Shown one piece after another: positions 12,204 through 23,384 of a stretch of 64,000 nucleotides of DNA (position 1 is its first letter; every line of letters begins with the position of its first letter). The notes beneath the pieces were generated by a model. The model worked only from the letters and a program-made list of their open reading frames with translations, searched no databases and was not told the DNA's origin. The stretch comes from Epiperipatus broadwayi (lineage: Eukaryota > Onychophora > Udeonychophora > Euonychophora > Peripatidae), in NCBI GenBank assembly GCA_028023455.1, contig JAQFVV010000158.1, forward strand, positions 2,802,661-2,866,660, given 5' to 3'. Made by a program: the position numbers and the translations under genes.

Positions 12204-15200
12204 AGTATGTTTCTTTCTTAAAATAAATTATCATCTGCACAAATAAATTATGTAAGTTAAGAGGGAAAGTGTTTAAAAAAAAAAAAGAAATCAATGAAAT
12301 AAAATATACAAATTTTAATTTTTATTGGTAACTATTTTTTAAAATATGGCAGAAATAGATAAGATAAATTTTCTTAATTAAATTGAACCCATTAAAGAAT
12401 GCAATTAATTTAGGAAACATTTTAATGGAAAGAAAAATAGATAACGGAAAATTTGAAACAATAGGCTACTAATAAGTAGTTTAATTAAAAATAGAATTGA
12501 AAAGGGTATAAAGAAAGAATCTTTTTGTCCTGGGTATTATGCTTACTGTAGTCTTGCTGAAGAATAAGTTTTTATTCAGAATTTTTCAAAAAGTCGTTTT
12601 GACAAATTTACAAGAGAATTTATGGGAAAACTTTTGCTGTACTTTCTGCAAGCAATAGTCTTTCTTTCTGTTCAGCATATATATCTATAAATTACAAAAT
12701 GTGCTACTTTGCAAAAATGAGGGAATAATCTTCTTTGCCTTCACTCTCCTGCCCATTCCTGAGACAGGAGTCATAGATATGTGAGCCAGCCTGAGAACTA
12801 AAGTGCCCTGCATTCATGAGAAATGCCATACTCTGTTCAATACAAAATTATTTCAATGGAAATGTGAAATAACATCAAGACTCAAAAAGGAACTGCCATG
12901 CAACATCAACAGCTTCCATTCTTACACCAGCCTTCTAGTTACCGGTAACTATTCTATAATTTGAAATATGTTTATCTTTCCTTAATGTCAATCTTTAATA
13001 TGTTTTTGTTATACTATTATCTATATGTATATATTTATATGTTTGCATCTTGTAACATTATATTTCGTCAATTGCTTGTTTTCTCTTTCTAAAAATAATA
13101 TAATGGGTGATGATTTATTTTGTATAATGGTGGCGCTAATTTTTATTAATTTAATTGTAAATGTGTCACTTAACTTACTGTCATTATGCATATGTAATTA
13201 AGTATTAATTTTATGTATATATTTTATTTTAGAGGGAGAAAAAGCAAATCACAGAAAGCGCAAATCCTATTCTTAAAATCAATATTTAATTGCTAAAGAT
13301 TCTTTCGAATAACTATAAAAGATTCTATTATAAAACTTCTAAGATTTTTAATTTAGCTTTTTTTTATATATATATGTATAAGAAAAAGAAAATCCCGATC
13401 GATGGTTTTTTTTTTAGTCAATGAAGGGTTACGAATTTAAAGTTCTGTTTTAAAGAGCATGAAATAAAATAAACATTTGCATTTATTTTTTTGTAATAAG
13501 AAAGTGTACATTTGACAATATGTATATATATTAAAGTTTTATAAATACCATTGGCTCTGTGGGTAGATAGGTTAAACTTCAACTAAATCAATAAAATATC
13601 CACCCACTTGTATTAGTGATCCGAATTTTATAAAAGGGAAAGTTACTAGTATTTTTCTGTGGAGTTTTTAGTGGTGGTTGAATTTTTAGTAATGTTACAT
13701 ATATATATTGCAGAAGGTTTCTTTCTAAATTTAAAGGTCGTTGACCGTATTTATATGGTATCGTGCACTGGGTGATCTGTGGGCATCTCAGCATGTATAC
13801 AGTGCTTCTCTTTTACCAAGTCTGCTTAGGTTAATATGCCTGCATCTGGAGCTCCATGAAAATAAATAAAAATTCTGGGCCTCATATCTATTTCAGATAT
13901 TTCAGTGTACGTAACTGGACATAAGCAAGAAAAATTCCGTATTCTGAATCCGGTTCACGCGGTTAGAGAAGGATTCCATTTTCTCTAACTCAGTTTAGAG
14001 ACGGAGTGCTATCCGGTCTTATATTAATCTCTTGGTAGCTGTTATGTCTCGAGTTTCACAGCCCACAAAATGCTATCACCTTAGTACACAATATTGTATA
14101 TTTATATATTTATTTTGGAAATCTTTCTCAAAATATTATTGAAATGTTTCAATCATAGCTGGAAATTTCCGCTGAGATCATTATTTCATTTCCTTTAGTC
14201 ATTAGTAGAGGGCTGTGATTTAAATACATCCAAACAGGGTTTAGTTGGGTTTAACCATTTATTTATTACCATGTGCTCTATCCATAGAGTTAATGAATTA
14301 TGTCTCTCTCTTGAATTTTATGTAACCCGTCCATTGGCTGGAAATATTTTTTTTTTTAAAAAAAGTATCATATAAATTTTTTGTTTATCATTATCATTAC
14401 AAAAGAAAGGACTTTTCATATATATCTGTACATGGTTGTAGGGTAATAGCCTGCAGCTCAATCAGTGAAACTTTGTAGAATCTTGCTAGCATAACTAATA
14501 AAGGTTTCTTTTGTCTGTCATTCACTATCATTAAAACTTTGTAGTATTGTTTGTTTTTCTTTGTGTGAAACACATATATAAATCTGGTCATTATAAATAT
14601 ATGTATACTTGTTAAAATTCATTTTGTGGCCTTATCTCTCCCTGACCACTGGACATACATTAGGAATAAATTCTAGTGAGGTTTGGGGAGTAAGTTGCTT
14701 AGTAGCAATCTGGAGAAGTAGGTGAGGTTCGAACCACCTCTACCTGCATCTCTAGGTTAGGTTAAAGCGGCTCTACTTTTCATACCTTACACTACATATG
14801 TTTTTAAATAAAATCATGGCAGCAACTAATATGACCACGAAAAAAAATCAAGATAATTTCTGAGCTTGGAAAGTGAAATGGATCTTATATCGACAGTAAA
14901 GAGAAGGAAATCGTGACAATCTGTTCTTCTATGAGTTTATCCACATCTACCATTGCCACTATTTTTAAAAACAAATGACAAAATAGAATAAAGTGCTCAA
15001 ACCAGAATAGGTGCATCCAAATTTATCAAAATCATGAAATCTTGGCCTCCCATATGAAATGAAAATCCAAGAAACATATCAATCATTCATTCTAAACTTA
15101 TAATCACATTCCACTCTTTTTACACTTTAAAGCAAAAAGCAAAAATAAAGAAGGAAAGAGGAAGAGAAGCTATTGAAGATCATTCTAAACTTTTTTTCCA

Positions 15201-16170
15201 GAGATCCTTAGTCATCAACATCTGTTGCATTCCTCCCAAAAAAATCAAGGTCATTAAAGGATTTAAAAAACACAAATGGATATTGGAATAAAAAAATTGA
15301 TGACTTAAAAAACTGGATGACTGATGAATGGATCGCCAAAAAGAACAACTTTAAGTTGTTTTCTTTACATAGATTTAAGTTGCATTATCATACTTACATA
15401 TATATTTTAAGTGTATACTTGTATAATACATAAAATATAATACTTAACACAGCATTACGCTGTTGCACATGTGCTTTAAATATTACAGTTTACAAACATC
15501 GCGCTATAAAAAAAATGATTTATTTAAAAACATAAAATATAGTTTACACAAGCATATAATGTACATTAAGGTTTTTTTTTAAATTACTATTTATACTACA
15601 ATAAGTTCTTTGTGCAGATCTTATAATGTAATTTTTAGCTGGAGTAACCAGTCAAATTTTTTTCCATAGGAAACCATTATAACTACGTTTTTATACAATA
15701 TTTTTGCTTAATGATGAGTTTTGGGAAGCTGGGTAAAGATGTAGAATATTCAATTAAATGCATTTTGAAGCATGCACAAGTAAATTAATGTTTAGAATAC
15801 ACTATTTCCTGCAGCAGATTTAACAATATAGCATTTTTTTTTTAAAGACTGCATTAAAGGCTTTGAATAATTATTTTGGAGTTTGATCATTGTAAAAAGC
15901 ATTTCTGTTAATACACAAACTTATAATTTAGTTATGGCATTTAATTTATAACATGAAAAATGCTTAAGATCATTATTTTTTTTATTTTGTAGTAATGATG
16001 ATTCCTTTCATGATATGTTAATTTTATTGTTGACAAATCACATTTCATTTTTATATCATATAAAGACATATTATTGTGGAAATTATATCTTTAATCAAAT
16101 CCACAAAAACTCAATATGGTCTTGCAATAATCTACTAATAAAATAATATGAAAAAAAATTTTTTTTTTAC
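12204..16170. other. Stretch with less AT-rich islands but no identifiable gene
   Basis: Islands at about 12720-12950, 13800-14060 and 14620-14770 have higher complexity but no recognisable exon. Near 14730 the minus strand reads ggttcgaacct, resembling a tRNA/SINE B box, without a convincing A box. At 15478-15525 the sequence tattacagtttacaaacat resembles one end of the palindromic element near 24.0 kb, so a fragment of that family probably lies here. The remainder is A/T-rich. Confidence 0.45.
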
Positions 16171-16289
16171 AATAATGCTTTTATATATAGGGTATATGAT
16201 CACAGACTTTCACACGATCCACTACTCACCACTCTATCTCATATCACTAATACACTTGAACACATATATGTTGAAAAGATAAATAATTA

Positions 16290-16331
16290 CCAACATGCGT
16301 ATTTCATGCTAAACCAGCAATCATCAGTTGG
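16290..16331 (-). ncRNA. Hammerhead ribozyme motif, family B copy 1 (degenerate)
   Basis: On the minus strand: stem I ccaa/ttgg, box ctgatga, stem II around ggttt, then gaaa. Stem III is imperfect (ata against cat) and the cleavage position reads G, which hammerheads do not cleave. Probably inactive by mutation. Confidence 0.55.
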
Positions 16332-16731
16332 TCCAGATTATCATCTCTACACATATATGCAATAAGTGCTCAGATCATACTTTAATGGATAGGTTTCAAT
16401 CCACTTCAACTCTTCAACCATCCATCCAATTGAAAATCTGATGATGGAATGCCTAAAGGCCACCCTGAGGCAGAGATTCTTGTAAACCCATATTGACCTA
16501 AAGTCAATCTGACCCTTCATGTACAGGACATAATCCATTTAACACATATACAAGGGATAGACAGACATCTCTACTATGTAATAACTGAAATACAGGCTTA
16601 TTACACACCTGTATCAATATATGTAATATATAGGGTATATGAGCACAGACTTTCACACGAACCACCACTCACAACTCTATCTCATATCACTAATACACTT
16701 AAACACATGTATGTTGAAAAGATAAATAATC

Positions 16732-16773
16732 ACCAAAACCATATTTCATGCTAAACCAGCAATCATCAGTTGG
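16732..16773 (-). ncRNA. Hammerhead ribozyme motif, family B copy 2 (degenerate)
   Basis: The minus strand shows ccaactgatga, the stem II loop and gaaa. The stem III/cleavage segment has decayed (gaaatatggttttgg), so only the 5' half of the core is intact. Confidence 0.5.
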
Positions 16774-17111
16774 CCCAGATTACCAACTCTACACATATAT
16801 GCAATAAGGGCTCAGACATATACTATAATAGGCAATCTTCAAACTTTAATGCACAGCCTTCAATCCACTCCAACTCTTCAACTGTCCGTCCAATTGAAAA
16901 TCTGATGATGGAATGAATGCTCAAAGGCCACCCTGAGGCTGAGATTCTTGTCACACCCATGTTGACCTAAAGTCAATCTGACCCCTCATGTACAGGACAA
17001 ACCATTTAATATATATACAAGGAATGGGCAGACATCTCTACTATGTAATAATTGAAATACAATATATATCTGAGCATTTATTGTATATATGTGTAGAGAT
17101 GATAATCTGGA

Positions 17112-17153
17112 CCAACTGATGATTGCTGGTTTAGTATGAAATATGTATATTGG
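17112..17153 (+). ncRNA. Hammerhead ribozyme motif, family B copy 3
   Basis: Stem I is ccaa (17112-17115) with ttgg (17150-17153). Box ctgatga is at 17116-17122, stem II tgct...agta includes a G-U pair, and gaaa starts at 17138. Stem III is ata-tg-tat and the cleavage nucleotide is A17149. The pair closing stem II next to the core is T/T instead of the conserved G-C, so activity may be reduced. Confidence 0.65.
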
Positions 17154-17554
17154 TAATTATTTATCTTTTCAACATGTATGTGATCAAGTATATTAGTGAT
17201 ATGAGATACAGTTGTGAGTGGTGGGTCGTGTGAAAGTCTGTGCTCATATACCCTATATATTATATATATATTGATACAGGTGTGTAATAAGCCTGTATTT
17301 CAGTTATTACATAGTAGACATGTCTGTCCATCCCTTGTATATGTATTAAATGGATTATGTCCTGCACATGGGTGTGACAAAAATCTCAGCCTCAGGGTGG
17401 CCTTTGAGTGTTCCATCATCAGATTTTCAATTGGATGGATGGTTGAAGAATTGGAGTGGATTGAAGTTCGTCCATTAAAGTATGAAGATTGGCTATCTTA
17501 ATATATATATATATGAGCACTTATTGCATATATGTGTAGAGATGATAATCTGAA

Positions 17555-17596
17555 CCAACTGATGATTGTTGGTTTAGCATGAAATACATATATTGG
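17555..17596 (+). ncRNA. Hammerhead ribozyme motif, family B copy 4
   Basis: Stem I is ccaa (17555-17558) with ttgg (17593-17596). Box ctgatga is at 17559-17565 and gaaa at 17581-17584. Stem III is ata-ca-tat and the cleavage nucleotide is A17592. As in copy 3, the stem II closing pair is T/T. Conservation of the pairing despite loop changes between copies supports a real structured RNA ancestor. Confidence 0.65.
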
Positions 17597-17739
17597 TGAT
17601 TATTCATTTTTTCAACATATATAAGTTCAAGTGTATTAGTGGTATGAGATAGAGTGGTGAGTCGTGTGAAAGTCTGTGCTCATATATCCAATATACTACA
17701 TACATTGATACAGGTGTGTAATAAGGCTGTATTTCAGTT

Positions 17740-17877
17740 AATAATGCTTTTATGTAAATAGCCCACTAAAAAGTATAAAAATAGCTAAGTAATAACCTCA
17801 AATGCTTTTATGATACAGATTATCATTACTTTGTTATTTTTCTACTTTTTATTGGGCTATTTAAATAAAAGAATTAT
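17740..17877. repeat. Small MITE with ~54-bp inverted arms, split by the family B insertion
   Basis: 17740-17794 (contains aaatagcccactaaaaagta) is complementary to 17824-17877 (contains tactttttattgggctattt). Its outer terminal 13 bp is the sequence duplicated at 16171-16183, showing that the family B element inserted at this MITE's edge and duplicated it. Confidence 0.75.
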
Positions 17878-18430
17878 TTAAAATAAAAATATTTTTTTAT
17901 CATAAATAAAACATATATATAAAACATATATATCAATATTATTCCCAATCTTTCCAAATCCAATTAAATCAATCTCTCTTCACTCCAATTTTCTTTTCAC
18001 ATCCATACAGTAAGCAAAAAAACTTAGTACCAACAATTTTTTTTTCCAAGTAATATTAAAAAAATATATATTAACTTATCTTGTGAAACAAATCAATCAC
18101 GCCAGGGATATCCATGCTATCTTTTGGTTGTATTTTGAAAAAAAAAAATAAAGATTATTATCATTATTTTTTAAACACTATGATTATTTTTACCTTTAAC
18201 CATCTTAAGAAAAGAATTATATGCATTAACATATTTCTTTAATTGTTCTAACATTAACATTATAATTATTTATGAAAGAAATCACATAAATATTTCAAGT
18301 GTGTTAAACCAAAGGTCTCATTATTATGTATATTTTATAATCTAGTTCTTTATTTTTAAATTTCATAATTTAAAGTTGGTTTTCGTACCCCCCCCTCCAA
18401 CACAGACTAATCTATAATGTGAAGGATAAG
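17878..18430. other. AT-rich spacer
   Basis: No gene, inverted repeat or RNA structure recognised. Contains a short C-rich run near 18389-18397. Confidence 0.5.
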
Positions 18431-18775
18431 ATTGACCCAACTCAGACAACCCAGGTTGTATATTGAATTTCATGCTCTCAGCTGGATGAAGCATCATATA
18501 TTATGGGAAAACTAAGGTTACTGGCAATAATAGAGTCACTCAGCATATGTATGCATACAGGAGAGAGAGAGCAAAAGAACAATGACATTTCAATATTCCT
18601 CGAATATAAGAAGCAAGCCGGTCATAGGTTTGAACCCTCCAACCCCAAAATTGTGTGCACTGAAAGTAACGACTGCAAAAAAAAGATAAAAGAAGCGTAT
18701 TTTATCATCAATGACAATAACACAATTAATAGACGTGACACATGCTTTGCTATCTCCAGAAAATGGACAAGCTGA
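18431..18775 (+). pseudogene. Penelope-like element GIY-YIG endonuclease C-terminal fragment
   Basis: Conceptual translation with one stop gives a block around QTTQVVY, then CSQLDEASYI. A frame-intact segment (18503-18775) follows with GHRFEPSNPKIVCTESND, KKKIKEAYFIINDNNTINRR and a final CFAISRKWTS. PLE proteins end in a GIY-YIG nuclease with the order VVY.I.C..C..SYIG, then GH.F.....KI...E..., then K.KEA..I....T.N. The match is to that family. The upstream reverse transcriptase is missing, so this is a dead 5'-truncated copy. Confidence 0.78.
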
Positions 18776-18779
18776 TTAA

Positions 18780-19955
18780 TTTACATATACATTTGCATAT
18801 ATTACCATTTAATAATATCACAACAACTATTACTATTTTGGCTATGATTATGAGGGATAACACCTCGAAAGCGCTTAGCCTGAATTAACTCATTTTGATT
18901 GTTTGCTATTAACAGCTTCTTCAACCAGCATTTTAAAGTGCTTGTATATGCAATTTCATATATAAAATATTTTTTTCACATTGTTTCCTCATATATCTTT
19001 ATTATTTATATTAACCTTTATGATTAAAAAATTATGTTTTAAATATATATATGAAATGAATTTTTAAGCAAGTTTAAGTTTACTTTTAAAATGATATATA
19101 TGAAGTTAATAACATCACATGATCAATACGTATAGTGTCACAGTTTTGCCTGTTTTATATGAAGTAACTTAAATGCTTTATTACTATTTGTATTTATTTA
19201 AATAATACTTCAATTTCTATTAATATCACATTTTAATCAATATTTAGTAAACTGACTTCTTTTTACAATAGATAATATTTGCATTGTTCAATAAACTTGT
19301 TAAAAAACCTCCCATCCCCTAAGTTTAATAAAAAGCTAAACAATAGAAGAACAGAAGTTTTTGAAGAAGTTTCTTAACAATAAAATAAAATTGTGAATAT
19401 TAAATATAATAATAAGATAGTTTATTTTTTATTTGTATATTTATTTATAATACAATTTAAAAAATCATTTATTCATATTTTCTTTTTGATGATATCATCC
19501 ATTACTTTTTGCAATAATTCCTTATGACACAAATTTATTACTTTATTTATTCTATTTTTTTTATATATACGGACATTATCTATATCAGATTTTCTTACAA
19601 TTTATAAAACAGCTACAGAATATAACTTTTTACACATCTATGAAATTAATGAATTTATTTTTTGTTATATTCATTCTAAAATTTGATGCTGACATTTTTA
19701 TTATTATTATGGAATAGTTTATATTTCCATTACAACATTTAACAGAAATAAAATCGAACATAAATTATGACAAAACAAACAATATATAAAAAAGATAAAT
19801 TTCTAAATATGAAAAAAAAAATAAACACATTAATATCATGAATCGAAACATACATAAAAAAATATTTTGCAACAATGTATAAAACAAAACAAATTATAAA
19901 TTTACTTTAACAATTCCTTCATTTTTGGATTTAATTATTAGAATAAAAACATTCT
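18780..19955. other. AT-rich stretch, no gene seen
   Basis: Dominated by A/T-rich simple sequence. No conserved coding block or inverted repeat was noticed before the LINE fragment. Confidence 0.5.
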
Positions 19956-19959
19956 GTCA

Positions 19960-21180
19960 TATATTCTTCTCATTATTAATCTTTTCAGTATAACCATGTA
20001 ATGTAATAATCTGATTCATTTTCATAAATATTATTCAGAATATGACAATATTTTGGATCTATATCTTGATGATGCAAAGCTTTAAATTACTATGAAAATG
20101 GTTATGAATCAAATGTCTTGTCATAGTCTATAAATCCAAAATATACTGATAATTTGTATTCATTGGGCCTTTCTAAAACTTCTCCCAATACTTGGATGTT
20201 ATAAACCACTTTTAAAACCAGTTCTTTTTTTTTTTTTTTTTGGTTAGTTTACTATGAAAATGCTTATGAATCAAATGACTTTTCATAATTTATAAATCCA
20301 AAATATACTGACAATTTGTATTCACTGGGCCTTTCTAAAACTTCTCCCAATAATTGGATGTGATAAACCACTTTTAAACACAGTTGTTTTTTTTGTTTTT
20401 TTTTTTGTTAGTTAAATCCAAAATTCGCTATAGATGAGTCTTAATTATCTTGATAATGATTTTGCATAAAACTAATAAAAGAATGATAGATCTGTAATTT
20501 CTAAAACTTTCTTTGGTTACTTTTCTCAGACATCAATATTATAATTCTATTGTTCCAAACATCTGGTACATCTTTATCATTTATATATTTATTATAGTTT
20601 GTCAAAAATTTTCTAATTCTTCATCTGCTTCTTTTAAAATGTCAATAACAATTCCATCACTACAATAAGCCTTTTTCTTCTTCAGAGATTTAATTGCATA
20701 TTTTAGTTCCTCATTTAAAATGCATGGCAATTGAAAAGATGTAGTTATTGTAGGGACTATTTTGTTTTCTTATTCTTTATTACTATATAATTCCTTATAA
20801 AGCACTTCTACAGATTTCACAATGTAATTCCTCTTTTTAGTAAATAGTTCAAGCTTTTCTTTTTTATTGCTAAAACAATTTTCCTTTCAAAATGAAGCTA
20901 TTGTTTTACACTTTTGTAACTTTTATTCTCTACTATAACTTTCCTTGAATTCACAATTATATTATTATTAATTTTCTCATAACAGTTTTACAAAACTCTA
21001 TTCTTTTTAATGAAAAAGTTTTAAAATTTTTCATATTCATTCCTTTTTTTAAACATTGTTTTGCTCCAGTAAAAAAATTAGGTGAAGAATGGCTAATTTT
21101 TTTTTACAAGCTATATCAGTTAGTTATCTTCTTATTGATTTCAGCCAAGTCTGACCACCTCCTAAGTCTTTTGATGTTTT
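19960..21180 (-). pseudogene. Decayed RTE-like LINE reverse-transcriptase fragment
   Basis: Reading the minus strand from right to left there is a segment with KSLKKKKAYCSDGIVIDILK (like the K.LK..KAPG.D.I..E.LK block). A degraded KESFRNYRSI block follows (N.YR.I.LL), then NEYKLSVYFGFIDYDKTFDS (the RT palm block ending FIDYEKAFDS). Last comes a block like HQDIDPKYCHILNNIYEN. These are successive blocks of RTE-type reverse transcriptases in correct order, with many stops and frameshifts. The FIDY block is duplicated in tandem. Confidence 0.8.
20088..20412. repeat. ~162-bp tandem duplication inside the LINE fragment
   Basis: The block beginning actatgaaaatg recurs 162 bp later with the same downstream text (aatccaaaatatactga, ggcctttctaaaacttctcc). 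Each copy ends in a long poly-T tract. It duplicates one reverse-transcriptase block and arose after the element died or helped kill it. Confidence 0.85.
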
Positions 21181-21312
21181 AAAAGATTAGGAATATCAAC
21201 TTGTTAATAATGTTTTTTTTTTAAAGTTTTCATCTCTAATTTTGCATAAACATGTATCTTACATTTCACATTCTCCATTTATTAAATTCATTATATATAA
21301 TATACATAATTG

Positions 21313-21438
21313 AATTGGATGGATGAAATAAGAAAGTGGGCTGAAACAATTTGGAGAAGAGAAGCTCGAGATCAGAGAAAATGGATTAAACTTGAAGAAA
21401 CCTTCATACTGCAGGAAATCAATAATAGTAATGAGTAA
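21313..21438 (+). pseudogene. RTE-like LINE C-terminal tail, opposite orientation
   Basis: The plus strand encodes NWMDEIRKWAETIWRREARD followed by QRKWIKLEETFILQEINN. This is homologous to the tail of the fragment at 5276-5506 and typical of RTE C-termini. It lies just right of the minus-strand RT fragment but points the other way, so it is a separate insertion or an inverted piece. Confidence 0.8.
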
Positions 21439-21924
21439 TTTCTTTATTATTAATATTTTTAATTCATTTGCAAATACTATGATGTAGGATCAATAATAAT
21501 GAATCATACACCTCATCATTTTATCTTTATCAGAGAACATTGTTATATTTAAAATATATAATTATTACCATTAAAACCAGTCAACACTCAGACAATCCTA
21601 ATATCAATAACAATCAACAATCTCAAACTGTTGTCAAGGCAACCTCCTTTGTAGTAAGTAATAAAGATGGAATCCCACCTTTATTTATGGTCTAATATAT
21701 TTATACAGACACTAAAGATTGCAACTTGATCATAGAGATTGAAATTATTGATACAAAGAAGTTTAAATAAACCTCTTTAATAGGTAAAAAAATCTGTCCT
21801 GAATGCAGATTAATAAATAGTTAATTATAACATTACAAACTTTAATTATAATTTTCAAATTGCAATCAAAGTATTGATTAAATAATAAGTATAATAATGC
21901 TCAAGGTTAAATGGGTCTATAAGT
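21439..21924. other. AT-rich spacer
   Basis: Nothing recognised before the target duplication of the next transposon. Confidence 0.5.
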
Positions 21925-21932
21925 AATAATTA

Positions 21933-23282
21933 GGTTGTTTTACAATAGCGTGTTGAAAACACCGGAGGGCGTTATTTCTGTGATAGTGCACAGAAATATG
22001 CCGTTTAGGTGGCCTACCATCACTAGCGAGCGTTCTATTTCTAATGCGTAAGCCTAGAAATAGTCCGTTCAGTACAGGATGGCTGCTTGTGTCTATTTCT
22101 ATGCTAATGCACAGAAACATGACACTGAATCTGCCGCAAAAGCTCAGATTTGTGCTAAGCATTTTCGATGTGCGATCACATTTCACTTTTGGCTACAGTA
22201 TCGGGTGAGGGTGTCTGAAATTTCGATTGTCAAAACTATTTTAATATTCATTAAGACCACCTCCCCCTCTAACTGCCACCTTTTAGGAATGTCTACTAAC
22301 AATTATCAGCAGAGTCTCATGTTTCCCTAGCCCCCATTTCCTGCTCAAAAAATTCGGCAAGTGTAGGTTCCAGCACGATTCAGATCAAATCATGCTCTAA
22401 GTCCTGCTTCTGTGAGAACAACAGCGAGCTTCATCGAATGGCTGAAATCGGAAAACTTGCTGCGAATGTCAAAGATTCTCTGACTGCTGCTGCTGCTGGA
22501 AATGGGTTATCAAACAAAAGAGCTTTGAAGCTGCATGTGTGCTGTTCCTGAACAGCCCTAAAAGTTGCTTTTAATTGCTGTAAATATATTTATGTGGGGT
22601 TTTGGTAATTATGGTAAAAAGTTGGTCAACCTTCGAGTCGGAGCGTTACATTTGCTTAGGAATTGTAACCACTCACCCCCACCACCTTTCCCAAAGTTGG
22701 ACCTTTCAGTTGTAAATGTTTGGTACCGTTAAATGGAAATCGATTTGGTATTTGTAATTTATTATAAAACAATAAAAATATAAAAAAGAAAAGAAGCTGA
22801 TTTTGTCGTAGAATACCCGACCGCTGCCATTAAAAAAAATGTAAGTAATGAGAAAGAATAAAAAGTAAGTACTTTTTAAAATTCATTTCGATCGATGTAC
22901 CCTTTTTTTTTGTTTGTTTGTTTTCGTTCCAAAAATTGTTATTTGATAGATAGTAGTTTTGGTTAAATGTGATCAACAAAATCAAAAACATACATAAAAA
23001 AAAAAAAAAAGAATTCCTGCCCCCCCCCCAAAAAAAAATATAACTAATGAAAAGAATGACAAAAAAAAAATTAAGTACTTTTTTAAATTCAATTTTTGAT
23101 TTCTGCATATTTTTTTTTTATTTGTTGTTGTTGTTGCGTATTCCAAAATTTATGTGATATTACTTTACTTTGAAATGTGATAATAAACAAACACGGCAGC
23201 GGCCCCGTAAACATTATATTTATCTTTGTTTACAAACAAAGCCCGCCCTCTGACGGTTTCAACACGCTATTGTAAAACAACC
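21933..23282. mobile_element. 1350-bp non-autonomous DNA transposon with 26-bp TIRs and 8-bp target duplication
   Basis: The left TIR (21933-21958, ggttgttttacaatagcgtg then ttgaaa) is the exact reverse complement of 23257-23282; weaker complementarity continues about 15 bp inward. The 8-bp aataatta directly abuts both ends (21925-21932 and 23283-23290). The interior is less AT-rich than its surroundings, carries a 59-bp triple repeat near the left end and several homopolymers, and has no transposase-like frame. An 8-bp duplication fits hAT, Merlin or P-type elements. The TIR does not start with the CAG of hAT, so I leave the superfamily open. Confidence 0.88.
21970..22146. repeat. Three ~59-bp sub-repeats within the TIR element
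   Basis: Related units start near 21970, 22029 and 22088. Each contains a tatttct...tgcacagaaa-like core in which the two halves are partly self-complementary, followed by a variable tail. They form small potential hairpins near the transposon's left end, possibly subterminal transposase-binding repeats (inference). Confidence 0.6.
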
Positions 23283-23384
23283 AATAATTATAATATACCT
23301 ATAATATTTATTATATTTACAGTATAAATATATATTTCATTTATTGTTAAATATTTATGTATTGAGACTTTAGAAAACCATTAA

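Larger units (their letters stand above)
16184..17739. mobile_element. Family B hammerhead element: inverted tandem dimers with 13-bp target duplication
   Basis: Two minus-oriented units (from about 16190 and 16632) are followed by two plus-oriented units (from about 17082 and 17514, the last partial). Unit length is about 432-442 bp, and all share the same order of landmarks, including agattttcaattggatgga and a ribozyme-like motif. The sequence aataatgctttta flanks the whole block (16171-16183 and 17740-17752). It therefore inserted as one piece, directly at the end of a small MITE. Open frames of 60-95 codons in it read through repeat sequence and show no family resemblance. Inverted tandem organisation with variable target duplications is typical of Penelope-like insertions; that assignment is inference. 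Confidence 0.82.

Noticed and set aside
14020-14060. Hammerhead-like gaaac on the minus strand near 14050
   Set aside because: No CTGANGA box upstream and no stem II.
14720-14770. tRNA gene or SINE suggested by ggttcgaacct on the minus strand
   Set aside because: No A box at the right distance and no cloverleaf. The same applies to gggttcgaaatcc near 31775.
16347-17501. Open frames of 63 and 95 codons in the family B element
   Set aside because: They read through repeat units in both orientations, including the ribozyme-bearing repeats, and the shared peptide comes from the repeat itself. No protein family match.
21917-22330. Overlapping open frames of 83-89 codons at the left end of the TIR element
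   Set aside because: They cross the TIR and the 59-bp sub-repeats and lack any transposase motif.
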